Notes under the pieces: model-generated
Told to the model about the DNA's origin: nothing
Database searches by the model: none
Seen by the model: the letters and a program-made list of their open reading frames with translations, nothing else
Made by a program: the position numbers and the translations under genes
From: Paragorgia papillata
Taxonomy: Eukaryota; Cnidaria; Anthozoa; Scleralcyonacea; Coralliidae
Assembly: GCA_035771165.1 (NCBI GenBank)
Contig: JAWNZC010000091.1
Coordinates: 456,501-520,500 of the forward strand
Length of the DNA stretch: 64,000 nt
Reading direction: 5' to 3'
In this document: one piece after another, positions 11,547 through 21,556 of the stretch
How the letters are laid out: the number at the start of each line of letters is the position of its first letter
How positions within the stretch are numbered: position 1 is the stretch's first letter

Positions 11547-11658
11547 CGTCAAATACTTTCATTCCAAATTTTGTTGCTTTCTGTGTGCATTTTGGTGTAC
11601 TTTTTTCAAGTAAAACTTGAATTTCTTCTTCGTTTAATTCTGCAAATCTGGCAGCCAT
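11547..11658 (-). pseudogene. Crypton-like tyrosine recombinase, exon 1
   Basis: An ATG at 11658 (minus strand) opens a 37-codon exon reading MAARFAELNEEEIQ and ending at GACG followed by GTAGTT. The GT at 11545-11546 pairs with the AG at 11403-11404 for a 144-bp intron. Splicing gives KFGMKVFD joined to EWFTF, matching the family pattern (a Trp following a TK-x-G-x-K-x-F motif). The inter-exon match is strong evidence for a once-functional gene. A 14-bp inverted repeat lies just upstream. Confidence 0.65.
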
Positions 11659-11669
11659 TTTTCTAGATT

Positions 11670-11706
11670 TCTACTAGTAGGATTGAGCTAATATCCTACT
11701 AGTAGA
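11670..11706. repeat. 14-bp inverted repeat upstream of Crypton-like exon 1
   Basis: TCTACTAGTAGGAT and ATCCTACTAGTAGA are separated by 9 bases, ending 12 bp before the ATG. It could be part of the promoter or an element end; no function can be shown. Confidence 0.5.
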
Positions 11707-11750
11707 GAACCAATCAGATTGCAGAATAGCTCATATCCAGAGCTTGTGTA

Positions 11751-11865
11751 TATCATATCATATCATATCATATCATATCATATCATATCATATCATATCA
11801 TATCATATCATATCATATCATATCATATTATATTATATTATATTATATTATATTATATTATATAA
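11751..11865. repeat. Compound microsatellite (TATCA)n-(TATTA)n
   Basis: About 15 TATCA units pass directly into about 7 TATTA units, a pentanucleotide array with one base changed in the second half. Confidence 0.95.
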
Positions 11866-12250
11866 TATATACGAGTAAATTTTATTCGAATCCCGTCAGG
11901 GATACTCCGACATTTAGTAGCTTGAGTATAAAGCTTGAGAACAAATTTTACTCCTATTACATCAAGCTACAAATTTCGCTCTTAAAATAATAAACGAGTG
12001 TTAAGAACTAAGAGACGTGTTAACTTAACCCTGACTAAGACTGTTCATATGGCGATGAAGATGGGATCTTGAGCTAGATATTATACAGCTAAGTTCACAA
12101 GCAAGAGAAGTATCATTTCCCCCGCTTTTGAGCAGGTAGGATACATTATTCAACACATTATTTACATACCCAGAATGATAAGAATAAGGTTTAAAGCCGC
12201 CATCTTGTCACAAGAAATCGAAGGGATTTACACGAGCACAGTCCACAGGG
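11866..12250. other. Non-coding leader before gypsy-1 gag
   Basis: No gene is seen. The place where a 5' LTR would be expected shows no direct repeat of 15825-16140, so LTRs could not be defined for this element. Confidence 0.4.
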
Positions 12251-12850
12251 ATGGCGATGGCAATACTAACGAGTATTAAATCACGCGTGCCTGGGTTCAA
12301 ACCAGAGGAACTCACGGATTCGGGGAAAAACGTCGATCGTCGATGGAAAGAATTGCTCGAAAACTTTGAACTAGTACTAGATTTTGAGGGAGTAACAGAC
12401 CCAGAGGAAGGCAAATCGAAAAAGAAAGCAGCACTTCTCACCGTTGGACGTCCCTCGCTTAGGGAACTTTTCTCGACTCCGACAGTAGCAGATGACACGT
12501 ATGAACGTACAACCCATTTTTCACCCATAAAGAATTTTACAGCCGATCGTTACAGATTTTTCTGCTCCAAGCCGACTTCACCTGAGGAAACTCATTACCA
12601 CTGGATCACTAGACTAAGAACAAAAGGCAAGGACTGTGAGTTCAACAAAATGACATTAGATGAGGCTATTAAGTTTGTAGTCACCTTACACACACCATCA
12701 GAAAAACTCCAGAGGGACATAATAGCAAAGGACATGAACTTGAAAACAGTCATAGAAAGCGCCAAAGCAATAGAGCTGACACAACGAGAGATAAACTTCA
12801 TGAAACAAAATACAATGGTACCAGCTGAGGTGAATAACGTGTCCAAATAG
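12251..12850 (+). pseudogene. gypsy-1 gag-like ORF
   Basis: A 199-residue ORF begins MAMAILTSIKSRVPGF and contains HYHWITRLRTKGKDCEF and a helical region ending REINFMKQN, typical of the gag of this cnidarian-style gypsy group. It ends at a stop after VSK. The following frame continues charged residues without a clear zinc knuckle, so the nucleocapsid part is degraded or absent. Confidence 0.6.
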
Positions 12851-12971
12851 CGATTTCAGTCCAAGAGAGATAAAACACCAGTGTATCGCGAGGAGTCAAA
12901 AGATCAACAACACCAAAGGAACAATGTAAGGCACGAGGAGCCACATGCAACAAATGTAGAGAAAGAGGGCA

Positions 12972-13406
12972 GTGGTCTATCAGTCCAAACCATACAAACC
13001 AGTCGAACAGCTTCTACGGCAAGACAGTGATGATGAAGATCCACAAGCTACATACAAGTTTGACCAACTCACCTTTAAGCTAGACAAAGTAACCACGGAT
13101 ACAGCAACAACATCTCCACAACCTTCAGAGTATGAAACCAAGGTAACCGTCAAGTTACAAGACCAGAAGGTAAAAGTACAAGTAGACTCGGGTACAGAAG
13201 TCAACATTATGGGTTTTGCAACATATAAAGCCCTAAACAAAAGACCACCTTTGCGAAACACAAATGGAAAATTGAAACTATATGGTTCTAAGCCAATACC
13301 AGTGAAAGGACTGTTCACAACAACAATTCGAGCCAATGGCCAACAAGTAGAAAGCACATTCTATGTTACAGAAAACTCTACATCAAATACACTGCATTTG
13401 ATCTGA
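12972..13406 (+). pseudogene. gypsy-1 aspartic protease
   Basis: The stretch VKVQVDSGTEVNIM carries the DSG active-site triad of retroviral-type proteases, followed by GSKPIPVKG and a flap-like region. It ends at a stop after NTLHLI, before the usual C-terminal hydrophobic-hydrophobic-G-R/N motif is complete. Confidence 0.7.
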
Positions 13407-13629
13407 ACATTCTTAAAATTGATGTAAATGAACTTATACAACAGAAAGATGCTAAAAGCACTCCACCATCTCCACAACAGACTCCAGCTGAAGTGAAACA
13501 CCTACCATACACAGCAATGGCCAAGCAACTACACCACTATCCAAAGTCACCAGGTATGTTAACCACCTACATCAACAGCACTCCACATCAGAATCTGTTG
13601 TCCAGCACATAGTCGACAAACATCAAAAA

Positions 13630-14095
13630 GTGTTTCAGGGCATTGGAAAACACAAATATCGCCAAGTGGAGCTAATTATTGACAAGACCGTCAAACCGAA
13701 AATACAACCACAGCGAAGGATCCCATTTCCAAGGAGGGAGCAGTTCGATGAAATTATTCAGGAACTAGAGGATACAGATATATATCACAGAACCAGTAGA
13801 AGGCCCAACAGAGTGGATCTCCAACGTCGTGTTGACACCAAAAGCTGATCCATCACAGCTTCGCATGAACATTGACATGACAACTGCCAACGCAGCCATC
13901 AACCGCACAGGACACGTTATACCAACACTGGAAGAGCTGAGATACAAGCTGAATGGAGCTAAACATTTCACCAAACTCGACATGAAACAGGGTTATATGC
14001 AGTTAGAACTAACCCCAGAGTCTCGATACATGACAACATTCTACACTCACGTGTCGAGTGGACAGATGAATGTCAGAGAGCTTTCAACAACATAA
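13630..14095 (+). pseudogene. gypsy-1 RT fragment lacking catalytic core
   Basis: The fingers region is present in two frames: IQPQRRIPFPRREQ (13630-13785), then after a shift TPKADPSQLRMNIDM and FTKLDMKQGYMQLEL (first catalytic Asp in KLDM). The frame then jumps at about 14042 from ESRYMTTFYTH directly to VEWTDECQRAFNNI. The F-G-x-x-x-A segment and the Y-x-D-D box are missing, so the polymerase cannot work. Confidence 0.8.
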
Positions 14096-15824
14096 GAAAG
14101 GCCATGGTGAGCCCACAGGTAATGTCTTATTACGACCCTACAAGAGAAACAAATGTCATTGTCGATGGATCTAAATATGGGCTTGCCAGTATGCTTACAC
14201 AGTGTTAGATCCAGAAAGAGGAAAGCACAAAGTGGTCCGATATGACAGCAGATCAACCACATCACCAGAGTCAAGATATGCTCAAATTGAGATTGAAAGC
14301 TCAGCCGTGGAATTTGCAGTGAAAAGAAACCACCTGTATCTATATGGTCTGCCAGAATTCACAGTCATCACTGACCATAGACCTTTGTTACCTCTATACA
14401 ACAGCTACCGAGCAGACATGCCACCACGCATACACAAGCACAAGCTCAACCTGCAAGGATATGCCTTCCACCTCGAACACAAACCAGGGAAAGACAACCC
14501 AACCGACTACATGTCCAGACATCCCACCAAAACAGCCGAGTCCACCGAAGAAGCGCAGTTGCTCAACCACCACGTAAATGTAATCATCAGAGATGATCTT
14601 CCGGCAGCAGTAACACTAGAACGGATGCAATCAGCCACGGAACAAGATCCAAACCTACAGCTGCTACAACAATCCATCCGACAAGGATATATAAACCCCT
14701 CAGACAAGACCAAGCTGAGCTCGTATAAACAGGTTTTCAAGGAACTCTCAACAGCAGAAGGACTAGTGCTACGAGACAGCAAACTAGTGGTTCCCGAAAG
14801 CCTGAGGAACCAAGTAGTTACACTGGCACACGAACGCCATCAAGGCATTGTCCGAACAATACAATTCCTCCGAGAAACAACATGGTTCCCAGGCATGGAC
14901 AAAAAAGTAGAGGAAGAGATCGCGCACTGCATGCCCTGTCAAATTACAGTCAAGACACCGCAACAGGGACCACTCAAACCCACTATGCTACCAACCGAAC
15001 CCTGGGATGTCTTGGCCACTGACTTGCATGGACCTCTCAGCACGGGAGAATATCTACTCGTAGTACAATGTCTTTATTCAAGATACTCAGCAGTCGAAAT
15101 AGTCACGTCTACCTCTGCAAATGCCTGCATACCAGCCTTTGACAAGATCCTATCCTACTTTGGCATTCCCAACGAAATCACTAGTGACAATGGACCACCA
15201 TACAGTGGTGACATGTTCAAGCAATATGCCAAATACATGGGTTTCAAGCACACAAAGAAAATACCATACACCCCATGAGGAAATGGTACTGCAGAGAACT
15301 TTATGAAAAATCTTGGCAAACTAATCGAAACGGCGGTAGAAGAAAAACTCAACTGGCGCCAAGAACTTCACAAATTCTTGCGCGCATACAGAGCCATGCC
15401 GCACCCGATGACAAATAAATCTCCGGCTTCCCTCTTCTTCAATGGCAGGAAGTACAAAACAAGGCTGCCAACACCGACCAAGAAAACCCTATTGATATAT
15501 GACAAGGAAGTCAGGGAGAATGACAACATGTGCAAACAACGAATGAAGCAACGTGCAGATAGCAAAAAGCATGTCAAACCAAGCGAGATCAAGGTCGGAG
15601 ACACAGTGCTTTGTCGGCAGAAAAAGGTGAGGAAACACACACCAGCCTACAGCAATGAACTCATGCGAGTTATAAAACGCAAAGGAAGTTTGGTAGTAGC
15701 AAAAGGAGCGAGCAAGACAATCACCAGACATGTCACATTCTTCAAACGAGTAACAACGGACATTGACACAGAAACCACGACACCGTTAAATATCGACACC
15801 GTGAATAGAATCGTCTGGCGTTAG
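14096..15824 (+). pseudogene. gypsy-1 RNase H and integrase
   Basis: The RNase H region (NVIVDGSKYGLASML, then after a shift SPESRYAQIEIESSAVEFAV and TDHRPLL) leads into an integrase. The integrase zinc finger is H-x3-H around HERHQG with C-x2-C in CMPCQ. The catalytic core shows VLATDLHG (Asp) and TSDNGPPYSG (Asp); the third acidic residue lies in NGTAENF. A single TGA at about 15276-15278 replaces an expected Arg (CGA) just before GNGTAENF; the same frame continues to 15824 with the C-terminal IKVGDTVLCRQKK motif. The segment is nearly intact. Confidence 0.8.
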
Positions 15825-16860
15825 CCAGAATAAAATACTAAAGACCGATTCGGACGGGAAAGAGTTAAAGTCCGTCGTTGTTAGTTGTTGACTTATTCGA
15901 CAATTTGTATAACATTTCCGAAATTGTATAACATTCATGGCCAAGAATGGCAAGATTATTCGTCGATCAAATTGAATTTCACGTTTCACGAGCTACTATT
16001 CGACTACAATCAACGACAACGGGTAATTTAATCAAAAGCCATGACCAGCCGACAACTTCAGAAAGTATAATTTTTATTTTATGTATATGTTTAAAAACAT
16101 ATCCTATATATACTCCCATGTAATCAATTACCTTTTATTCTGAAGATGTTACATTTTCTTTACACTTTTCTGTATTTATATCTTGAATTTATTATGGGTT
16201 TCCATATCAAAATACTGAGCTGCAGTCTGCCTCGCAGAAAACCAGCATTCGTTTTGCTGGAGCACGTGTTACAGATCGGAGACTCATTTTCGATATGTTC
16301 AAGAAGAAACGGCAGTAGTCACATGAAGAGAACTTTTAAGATGCACTCGGATAGACAGTTGCCAAAGGAATGAGGAAGTGAGGAAGGCATCGTGGGGCAA
16401 TAATATTTTAGGGAGCCTGGGACACAACGACGGTCTGTCATACTCCAAAAATAGCAGCATTTAGTCGGCTTGCTTAATAAGCTCTCAGACACGTCAGGTG
16501 GCAATTCCCATGAGGGTAATTCGAAATTCGGCGAGGCTGCAGGCAGGGTAAGTTATTTGAACAGTGAATAAATACATGCATCACTTGCAATTGGCTGGCC
16601 TTTACTGTGGCCCGTGCTCAGACCTTTTCCTCTGTATTTATCGTTGCCACAGGCACCTTTTACAGATAAACCATTTTTTACACCTTCTGAAGTAAGAGAA
16701 CTGATGGTCCAAAAAATTGATCGCACGTCAAGTTAATGAACTTACTGGTAAAAAATATCCGCTTTACTTGCATTAGACAATGATTAGATAGCTTGGCTAT
16801 CGATTTTCGGGCGCGTGGAAAGCACAATCTCAAAATGAATATAAGAGCCCAGCACGTCTA
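15825..16860. other. No supported gene
   Basis: Downstream of gypsy-1. Open frames are short (75 codons or fewer) and match no motif. A probable 3' LTR of gypsy-1 would lie here, but no partner copy is present to define it. Confidence 0.4.
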
Positions 16861-16867
16861 TACTGAG

Positions 16868-17180
16868 TACGACTAAAGTAAAAAAGATCATTTGTGGGGG
16901 AAACAAGCTTGAGGAGGGAGCTAACGTTATTGTTGCCTTCGACAACGTCGACTACGAAGCTCTAGTGATCAAACTACATGGTAAGTATAAACAATATAAC
17001 AGGAGATCTTATTTTACTTGTGTTTTTGGTCGGACTTGCACGCATGGTGATGATGTTTTATTCCATAAATGTCTTTAATATGGTTTTATTAACTTCTATT
17101 TAAGACGATCTGACCGTGCTAAGTCAGCATGAAAATGATTTTGTTCATTTGGCAAGGACGATGTTGGTGATAACGAGGAT
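16868..17180 (+). other. Two candidate spliced exons of unknown gene
   Basis: An open stretch ends at 16980 with ICGGNKLEEGANVIV and YEALVIKLH followed by GTAAGT. After TATTTAAG the frame resumes at 17105 as DDLTVLSQHENDFVHLA. The joint preserves frame (Leu-His-Asp-Asp). A start codon and downstream exons are not evident. The family is not recognised and chance is possible. Confidence 0.25.
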
Positions 17181-17189
17181 TATAACATG

Positions 17190-17335
17190 GCCGATAAAGA
17201 AAACCAGCCATCGAAACGCCTGAAATTAACCCCCAAACAAGCCAGAAAATAGGTCAAGCCAAGAAAACCGAAGGTGAAGGCAAAAGCACAGGGAAAGAAG
17301 GTGAAGTGTTTTGTAAAATGTAAAATAAAAGTAAA
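17190..17335 (+). other. Lysine-rich ORF beginning MADKENQPSKRLKL
   Basis: The frame reads MADKENQPSKRLKLTPKQARK, a stop, then a Lys/Pro-rich tail to about 17335. A Met-Ala-x-Lys-Glu-Asn start followed by a KRLKL signal is common at the N-termini of DUF3504/Crypton-type proteins, but the rest of such a protein is not here. It may be an orphan fragment. Confidence 0.25.
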
Positions 17336-17394
17336 AGTAAACCATAAGGCTCAGGTATTTAGATCCTGGTTGTGACTTACCATCCTTGGTGTAT

Positions 17395-17645
17395 TGTGTT
17401 GGTTTAAGGTGGTGTTAGGGTGATAATTATGATTGAGATTATGTGTGGGTCAGGTGGGAGTATGTTGGGGTTAACTGGGTTATATTTAGGGTTAAGGTTT
17501 TAGGGTTAGTGGTAGAAGTTTGAGGTTTTATAGGTAGGGTGGGTGGGATTAGTATTAAGATTAATGTCAGGGTTAGGATTTCAATTGAGTTAAGGGTGGT
17601 GTGGGGGTTGCTATTGGGGTTGTTACCAGGATTAGTGTTGGGGTT
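17395..17645 (+). repeat. Degenerate TTAGGG-like G-rich tract
   Basis: Repeated but irregular TTAGGG, GGGTTA, TTGGGGTTA and GGGTTAGGTT motifs occupy this stretch, with the G-rich strand on plus. It resumes at 18144-18190 after a MITE-like insertion. TTAGGG is the animal telomere unit; here it is interstitial and degenerate. Confidence 0.6.
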
Positions 17646-18143
17646 ATGTCTCAATCAATTCCAAGCGTGACCATGCCCCCCTCACCCCCGGGGCATTTGA
17701 CGGGCATTCGACGATTCACCTGTTCCCAGGGTCGGGCATTTGCCTCTGCAGGTCGTCCCCGGGGTGGGAATTTGTTGAAGTGCCTAAATAGTATAATTAT
17801 ACTTGCCTGTTATTTTCTTGAAAAGTAAGTACTGTAAGTCTATACTCAATTACGAAAATTCTATATTTTATAAAGGCACACCACATATTTGATATAGACT
17901 TATAGTTCTAATACATGCTCTTCCACTTCTCTAGCTTTTTTATATGTCTACTGTTCTTTAACCGTATTATAAAATACGCCATGCACATGTGGGGCATTTG
18001 CATCAATTTCAAGACCCCTCTGTGGGGATTTTTTACAGCTAAGCTGACCCCATGGTGGGGCATTTGCAATACTCTAACGCAAAAATGTCAAATGCCTGTC
18101 AAATGCCAGGGGGGGTGGTCACGCTTGGAATTGATCGAGACAT
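17646..18143. mobile_element. MITE with GGGCATTTG-rich inverted ends
   Basis: The left end ATGTCTC(A)ATCAATTCC and the right end GGAATTGAT(C)GAGACAT are inverted repeats that continue through AAGCGTGACCA and a C-rich block into GGCATTTGAC. The arms are about 60 bp. Inside, GGGCATTTG recurs in direct orientation (17691, 17734, 17991, 18058) and inverted at the right end. The flanks on both sides are TTAGGG-like, so it inserted in that tract. No target duplication is clear. Confidence 0.65.
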
Positions 18144-18207
18144 TAGGGTTAGGTTTTATGAAGTGGATTTTAAGTTTTGGGGTGGGGGGTGACGGCTTAG
18201 TCTTGTA

Positions 18208-18241
18208 ATTTATTTTAATAAATTATTTATTTTAATAAATT
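18208..18241. repeat. 17-bp direct duplication
   Basis: ATTTATTTTAATAAATT occurs twice in tandem, and each unit is partly palindromic. Confidence 0.8.
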
Positions 18242-18773
18242 ACTTAATAGCTGTTCTCTCCATAAAAACAAAAACAAAACTCAAATCTCTAAAGAAAAAC
18301 TAAACTCTTGTTCCCTCAGGAAACAAAATTTAGTGTATACGAGTTATACACAAATAAACTGTACCTATGTTCATAATGTCAAGCTTGTTCAACCAATTTC
18401 AAAATGGTCACAGTTAGCTGAGGATCAGCAAGTGGATAAGTTTTTGGATTGACTTTGTAGACATTATTAAAAATATTGGGTACTCTCCACAAATGCTTCA
18501 CTGGCCAAGCAAAAGTTTTCAAATTAAAATCACACATGTTCAAGAATCATTGACTTATTGCCAACCAATGGTCACAAGAATTGACTAATCAGAGATTGTG
18601 TAGTACACCCATTAGTATACATGTTATTTTATAAAATGAAATTGAAAGCTTTTTCAAGAAACTATCAGTCAAAACAAGCTATGGCCCATTTACTGAACTT
18701 TGACTTGCCAGCCTGGTCAATGGGAAAACAACAATCCTACAAACCAATACACAGTTCAAAGAAGCAAACATGG
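18242..18773. other. No confirmed gene; minus-strand coding-like stretch
   Basis: On the minus strand about 18383-18520 reads TFAWPVKHLWRVPNIF and continues to KLVEQA and a stop, without internal stops. It lies where the C-terminus of the adjacent Tc1/mariner transposase is expected but lacks the usual NPIE motif. It is unclear whether it is a degraded transposase end or unrelated. Confidence 0.2.
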
Positions 18774-19046
18774 TCAAATGACCTGGCTTGGTTCTCGTTT
18801 AAACACAGGATGAAAATAGACAAAAAGTTGGTTGACACTATTTGCTTCCATCCATTCTTTGGTTGCGATGCTTGCATGCTTTGGATCGTTATCCTGCCAA
18901 AACCGATGTCCATCTTGGTACACTTGTTGTATGAATGGCAACAGATTCCCCTGTAAAATATCCTGATAGCCATTGCTCTCCATAATTCCAGTGAAAATGT
19001 AAACCTGAGTAGCACCACAGGCTGAAATACCTCCCCAAACATGCAC

Positions 19047-20020
19047 CTTTAAAAGAAATACATAATATGTAGTATGCTTACTTAATTCTGCAGTATGTAC
19101 AGGGGCATTGCTACCGAGAGGTGTCACACCCCTTGAAGTTTTTAAGAACTGAAGTGAAAATGATATCAATATTATAAATATTATTTCATGGGTTGTCCAG
19201 GGGACCGGTGAGACTTAAACTGCACTGGTCCTCCCAGTTTCACTTGAAACTTCGTGTTACTTAAAGAACAACAGAATCTAAAAGACCCATAGCTTAGAAG
19301 AATACAACTGCATAATACTTAATATCGAAACAAAGCGCATGTAAATCAGACTGGCCATGCAGACTAGTTAATTTGCAGGTTTCACTGATTCTGTGGTCTT
19401 CAACTGGGCAGATGGGCCCTGTCAGTTAATCATGTGCACCCTAATGGAAAATCCAAGATGGCGGCTCAACCAGGCAATATAAACTCAAGTGACCTATTAT
19501 GGCATAAGCAGTTTTTAGTGTTTTTGGTATAGGTTCTCTTCTTCCTCTCGAAATGGTAAAGGGAGACCCTTTCCATATTTTTCTTTGTTTTCGAGTTATT
19601 TCAGTTTGTTGTTGATATGTATATGAGATGGTATCTGACATAACAAGCAGGGTACAGCACTTTCACACAATAAAATATCAGTTCCATCTTCAAGTTTGTT
19701 CCACAAAATCACTTGGAACTGTGCACCTTTACATAACCCTAGTGGCACTGAACATTGCAAATTGTTGTTTTTGAACATTTTCGCAAACGACAACGTAACC
19801 AAACCCAATCAATAAATATTCAAATATGAAGTATATTAATGTATTAAAAAAAACAACAGACTAAGGCCATAAACCACTGCCGATGGGTTGAGCCGCCATG
19901 TTGGCGCGCAGTCATGTTGGTTCGCGTTCGCATGGAGTAACATTGTATTGAGTGATCTTGGTTTATGAAAGATGCACATAATCGCAAATAAAGATAGTAT
20001 TTTTTTTTATTATTCCATAC
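19047..20020 (-). other. 974-bp intron of the Tc1/mariner gene
   Basis: It has GT and AG borders on the minus strand. The interior holds the inverted-repeat pair at 19453-19471 and 19886-19904, suggesting that a MITE enlarged an originally short intron. Confidence 0.6.
19453..19904. mobile_element. Candidate MITE inside the transposase intron
   Basis: CCAAGATGGCGGCTCAACC at 19453-19471 is matched in inverted form by GGTTGAGCCGCCATGTTGG at 19886-19904, with one mismatch. No clear flanking duplication is seen. An alternative is a chance pair of AAGATGGCGGC promoter-like motifs. Confidence 0.45.
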
Positions 20021-20763
20021 CTTTAGGGGATGCTTTGGGCGTCCTTTCCGTTTCGGTTGTGTTCCTTCTTTATGGAAACACACCCTGGCGTATTGTTCGA
20101 CTTGAACGCTTGTTTCATCCGTAAAGATGACGTCCTGGAACTTGTCTTTCTCCTCCAGGGCAGTGAGGCAAAAAACAAGTCTTTTAAGCTTGTTAGCCTC
20201 TCGAATAAACTGGCAATAATGAGCATTTTCGTGTTTCCAGCCAAGCTTGCCGCGTCTAACTCGGCGAATGGTGGCAAGTGAAACATCCTCGCCAGACTCA
20301 TCCGCCAGTTTCTCCTTTAATTCAGCAGCTGTTAGTTCATCATTTTCCGTCATCTTGCCGTCGATAAATTGTATCTGCTCTTCACTGAGTATTCGCTTTC
20401 TACCACTACGCGGCGCATCATCGAGACTACCACTTTGGCGATAGCGAGAGAGAAACAAACTCACAGCTGAGCGGGATGTTTTCATCCCTTCCTCTCCGAG
20501 TAACTGAGTAATCTTCGTAACAGAAACGTTAGAAGAATACAAGGCAACAACTCGTTCTCTGGCGTAGCGAGATAGCTTTCCCATTTCAAATTGGATGTCA
20601 AGCAGTCAGCACAACAGAGTGAACAGACTTGCCTTGCCTTCGAAAAATTAAGGACGCCAAACTTCGGAAATATGCGAAAATGTTTCTCGGTGTTACGAGA
20701 ACGTACGAACCTTGCGGCTTGGGCCCCAGCGGCTGCGGTTCGGTTACGTTCGGTTACGGTTCA

Positions 20764-20840
20764 ACCGCTGATCGACCGCCGATGGACCGCTGATGAACCG
20801 CCGATGACCCGCTGTTGACCCGAGGATCGACCGCCGATCG
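20764..20840 (+). repeat. 11-bp GC-rich minisatellite, 7 units
   Basis: Seven consecutive 11-mers of the form ACCGCCGATGA, with variation at a few positions, run from 20764 to 20840, preceded by CGGTTACGTT-like units. The tract is strikingly GC-rich for this window. Confidence 0.8.
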
Positions 20841-20950
20841 GCCGCGGTTTTTGTTAGGTTACTTCTGAGCGGTACTGTACCTGACATTGCGGTCATGCGC
20901 AGAACGGACTGTACGTCACCTTTAATAAAATGAACGTTGCTACTCCGAGT

Positions 20951-21022
20951 TTCACGCGCGCGTTAAGCGATCATCAGGCAACATGATGATGGTCAGTTGC
21001 CTGATGATCGCTTAACGCGTGA
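20951..21022. repeat. 28-bp hairpin
   Basis: GCGTTAAGCGATCATCAGGC and its reverse complement flank a 13-base loop (20983-20995). Pairing extends outwards to TTCACGCG, with a GCGC insertion in the left arm. Confidence 0.85.
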
Positions 21023-21207
21023 ATAGATGCACAGATGACGTCACAACGTGGTAAGAACAAAAAAGTGGCCCACGAGACGTACGGGAAAATGGAATCTATT
21101 TGTTTTATACAATAAAAAAGTTTAAAAAAAAAACTTTTGATAAGATTTATTGAATTTCCCACCGAACTTCCGGGGCATCGAAAAAGATGAAGCACGCCAT
21201 CTGACGT

Positions 21208-21260
21208 GATCCATGATCTATACAAAACAAGTAATATGATATGATCCATGATCTATACAA
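21208..21260. repeat. Direct duplication of GATCCATGATCTATACAAA
   Basis: The 19-mer occurs at about 21208 and 21242, the second copy touching the start of interspersed repeat A. Confidence 0.7.
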
Positions 21261-21556
21261 AGCGCCAATTTATATTAACTAGATAAATTGGGATTAATGA
21301 GAAGCTACATCTTAATACTCTCACGCAATAGCGCAGTTATGACATTTTCTGCGTTATGTCACTTTTATTGCTCTTAGCAATTTGGCAAAAACAAGGTATT
21401 AAAAAAGAAGCGCATGCACAAGTTATCTAATACGATTTAATCAAACCGGACATCCCAAGCTTATAAGCCTAAAGCATGTCAAAAAAAACAAGATAGCTCA
21501 CTCTGGTTCTGATCGCCTTCCTCAAAACATCTAGTCGAAGTACTGGTCGAAGTTAC
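21261..21556 (+). repeat. Interspersed repeat A, copy 1
   Basis: This matches 23887-24172 nearly base for base. It starts AGCGCCAATTTATATTAAC, where CCAATTTAT and ATAAATTGG form a small palindrome, and ends at AGTCGAAGTTACCC. Copy 1 carries a short internal duplication (AGTCGAAGTACTGGTCGAAG) near the end. The class is unknown. Confidence 0.8.

Larger units (their letters stand above)
12251..15824 (+). mobile_element. Ty3/gypsy retrotransposon, defective (gypsy-1)
   Basis: The gag, protease, partial RT, RNase H and integrase segments lie in the usual gypsy order on the plus strand. Several stops and frameshifts and one internal deletion of the RT core make it inactive. No LTR pair was recognised. 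The pol resembles the minus-strand element at 51708-56395 (shared MSRHPT linker, NWRQEL and IKVGDTVL/IKIGDTVL motifs), so both belong to one broad lineage. Confidence 0.85.
18774..20584 (-). pseudogene. Tc1/mariner-like transposase with one intron, C-terminus degraded
   Basis: The protein starts MGKLSRYARERVVAL at 20584 with paired helix-turn-helix regions (SVTKITQLL, SAVSLFLSRYRQSG) and the linker RSGRKRILS. The first catalytic Asp is in VIFTDETSV. Exon 1 ends at 20021 (CATCCCCTAAAG followed by GTATGG); exon 2 begins at 19046 after TTTTAAAG and reads VHVWGGISACGATQV and WQDNDPKHAS (second Asp). The splice joins KHPLK to VHVWGG as in the family. After MEANSVNQL the expected Pro-Asp-x-Asn-Pro-Ile-Glu region with the third acidic residue is not found. 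Terminal repeats were not identified. Confidence 0.8.

Noticed and set aside
12251..15824. LTRs for gypsy-1
   Set aside because: Flanks 11866-12250 and 15825-16140 were compared by eye and share no clear direct repeat, so none are annotated.
17439..17654. Minus-strand ORF rich in Asn, Pro, Thr and Leu
   Set aside because: It is a translation of the degenerate TTAGGG-like tract with no independent coding signal.
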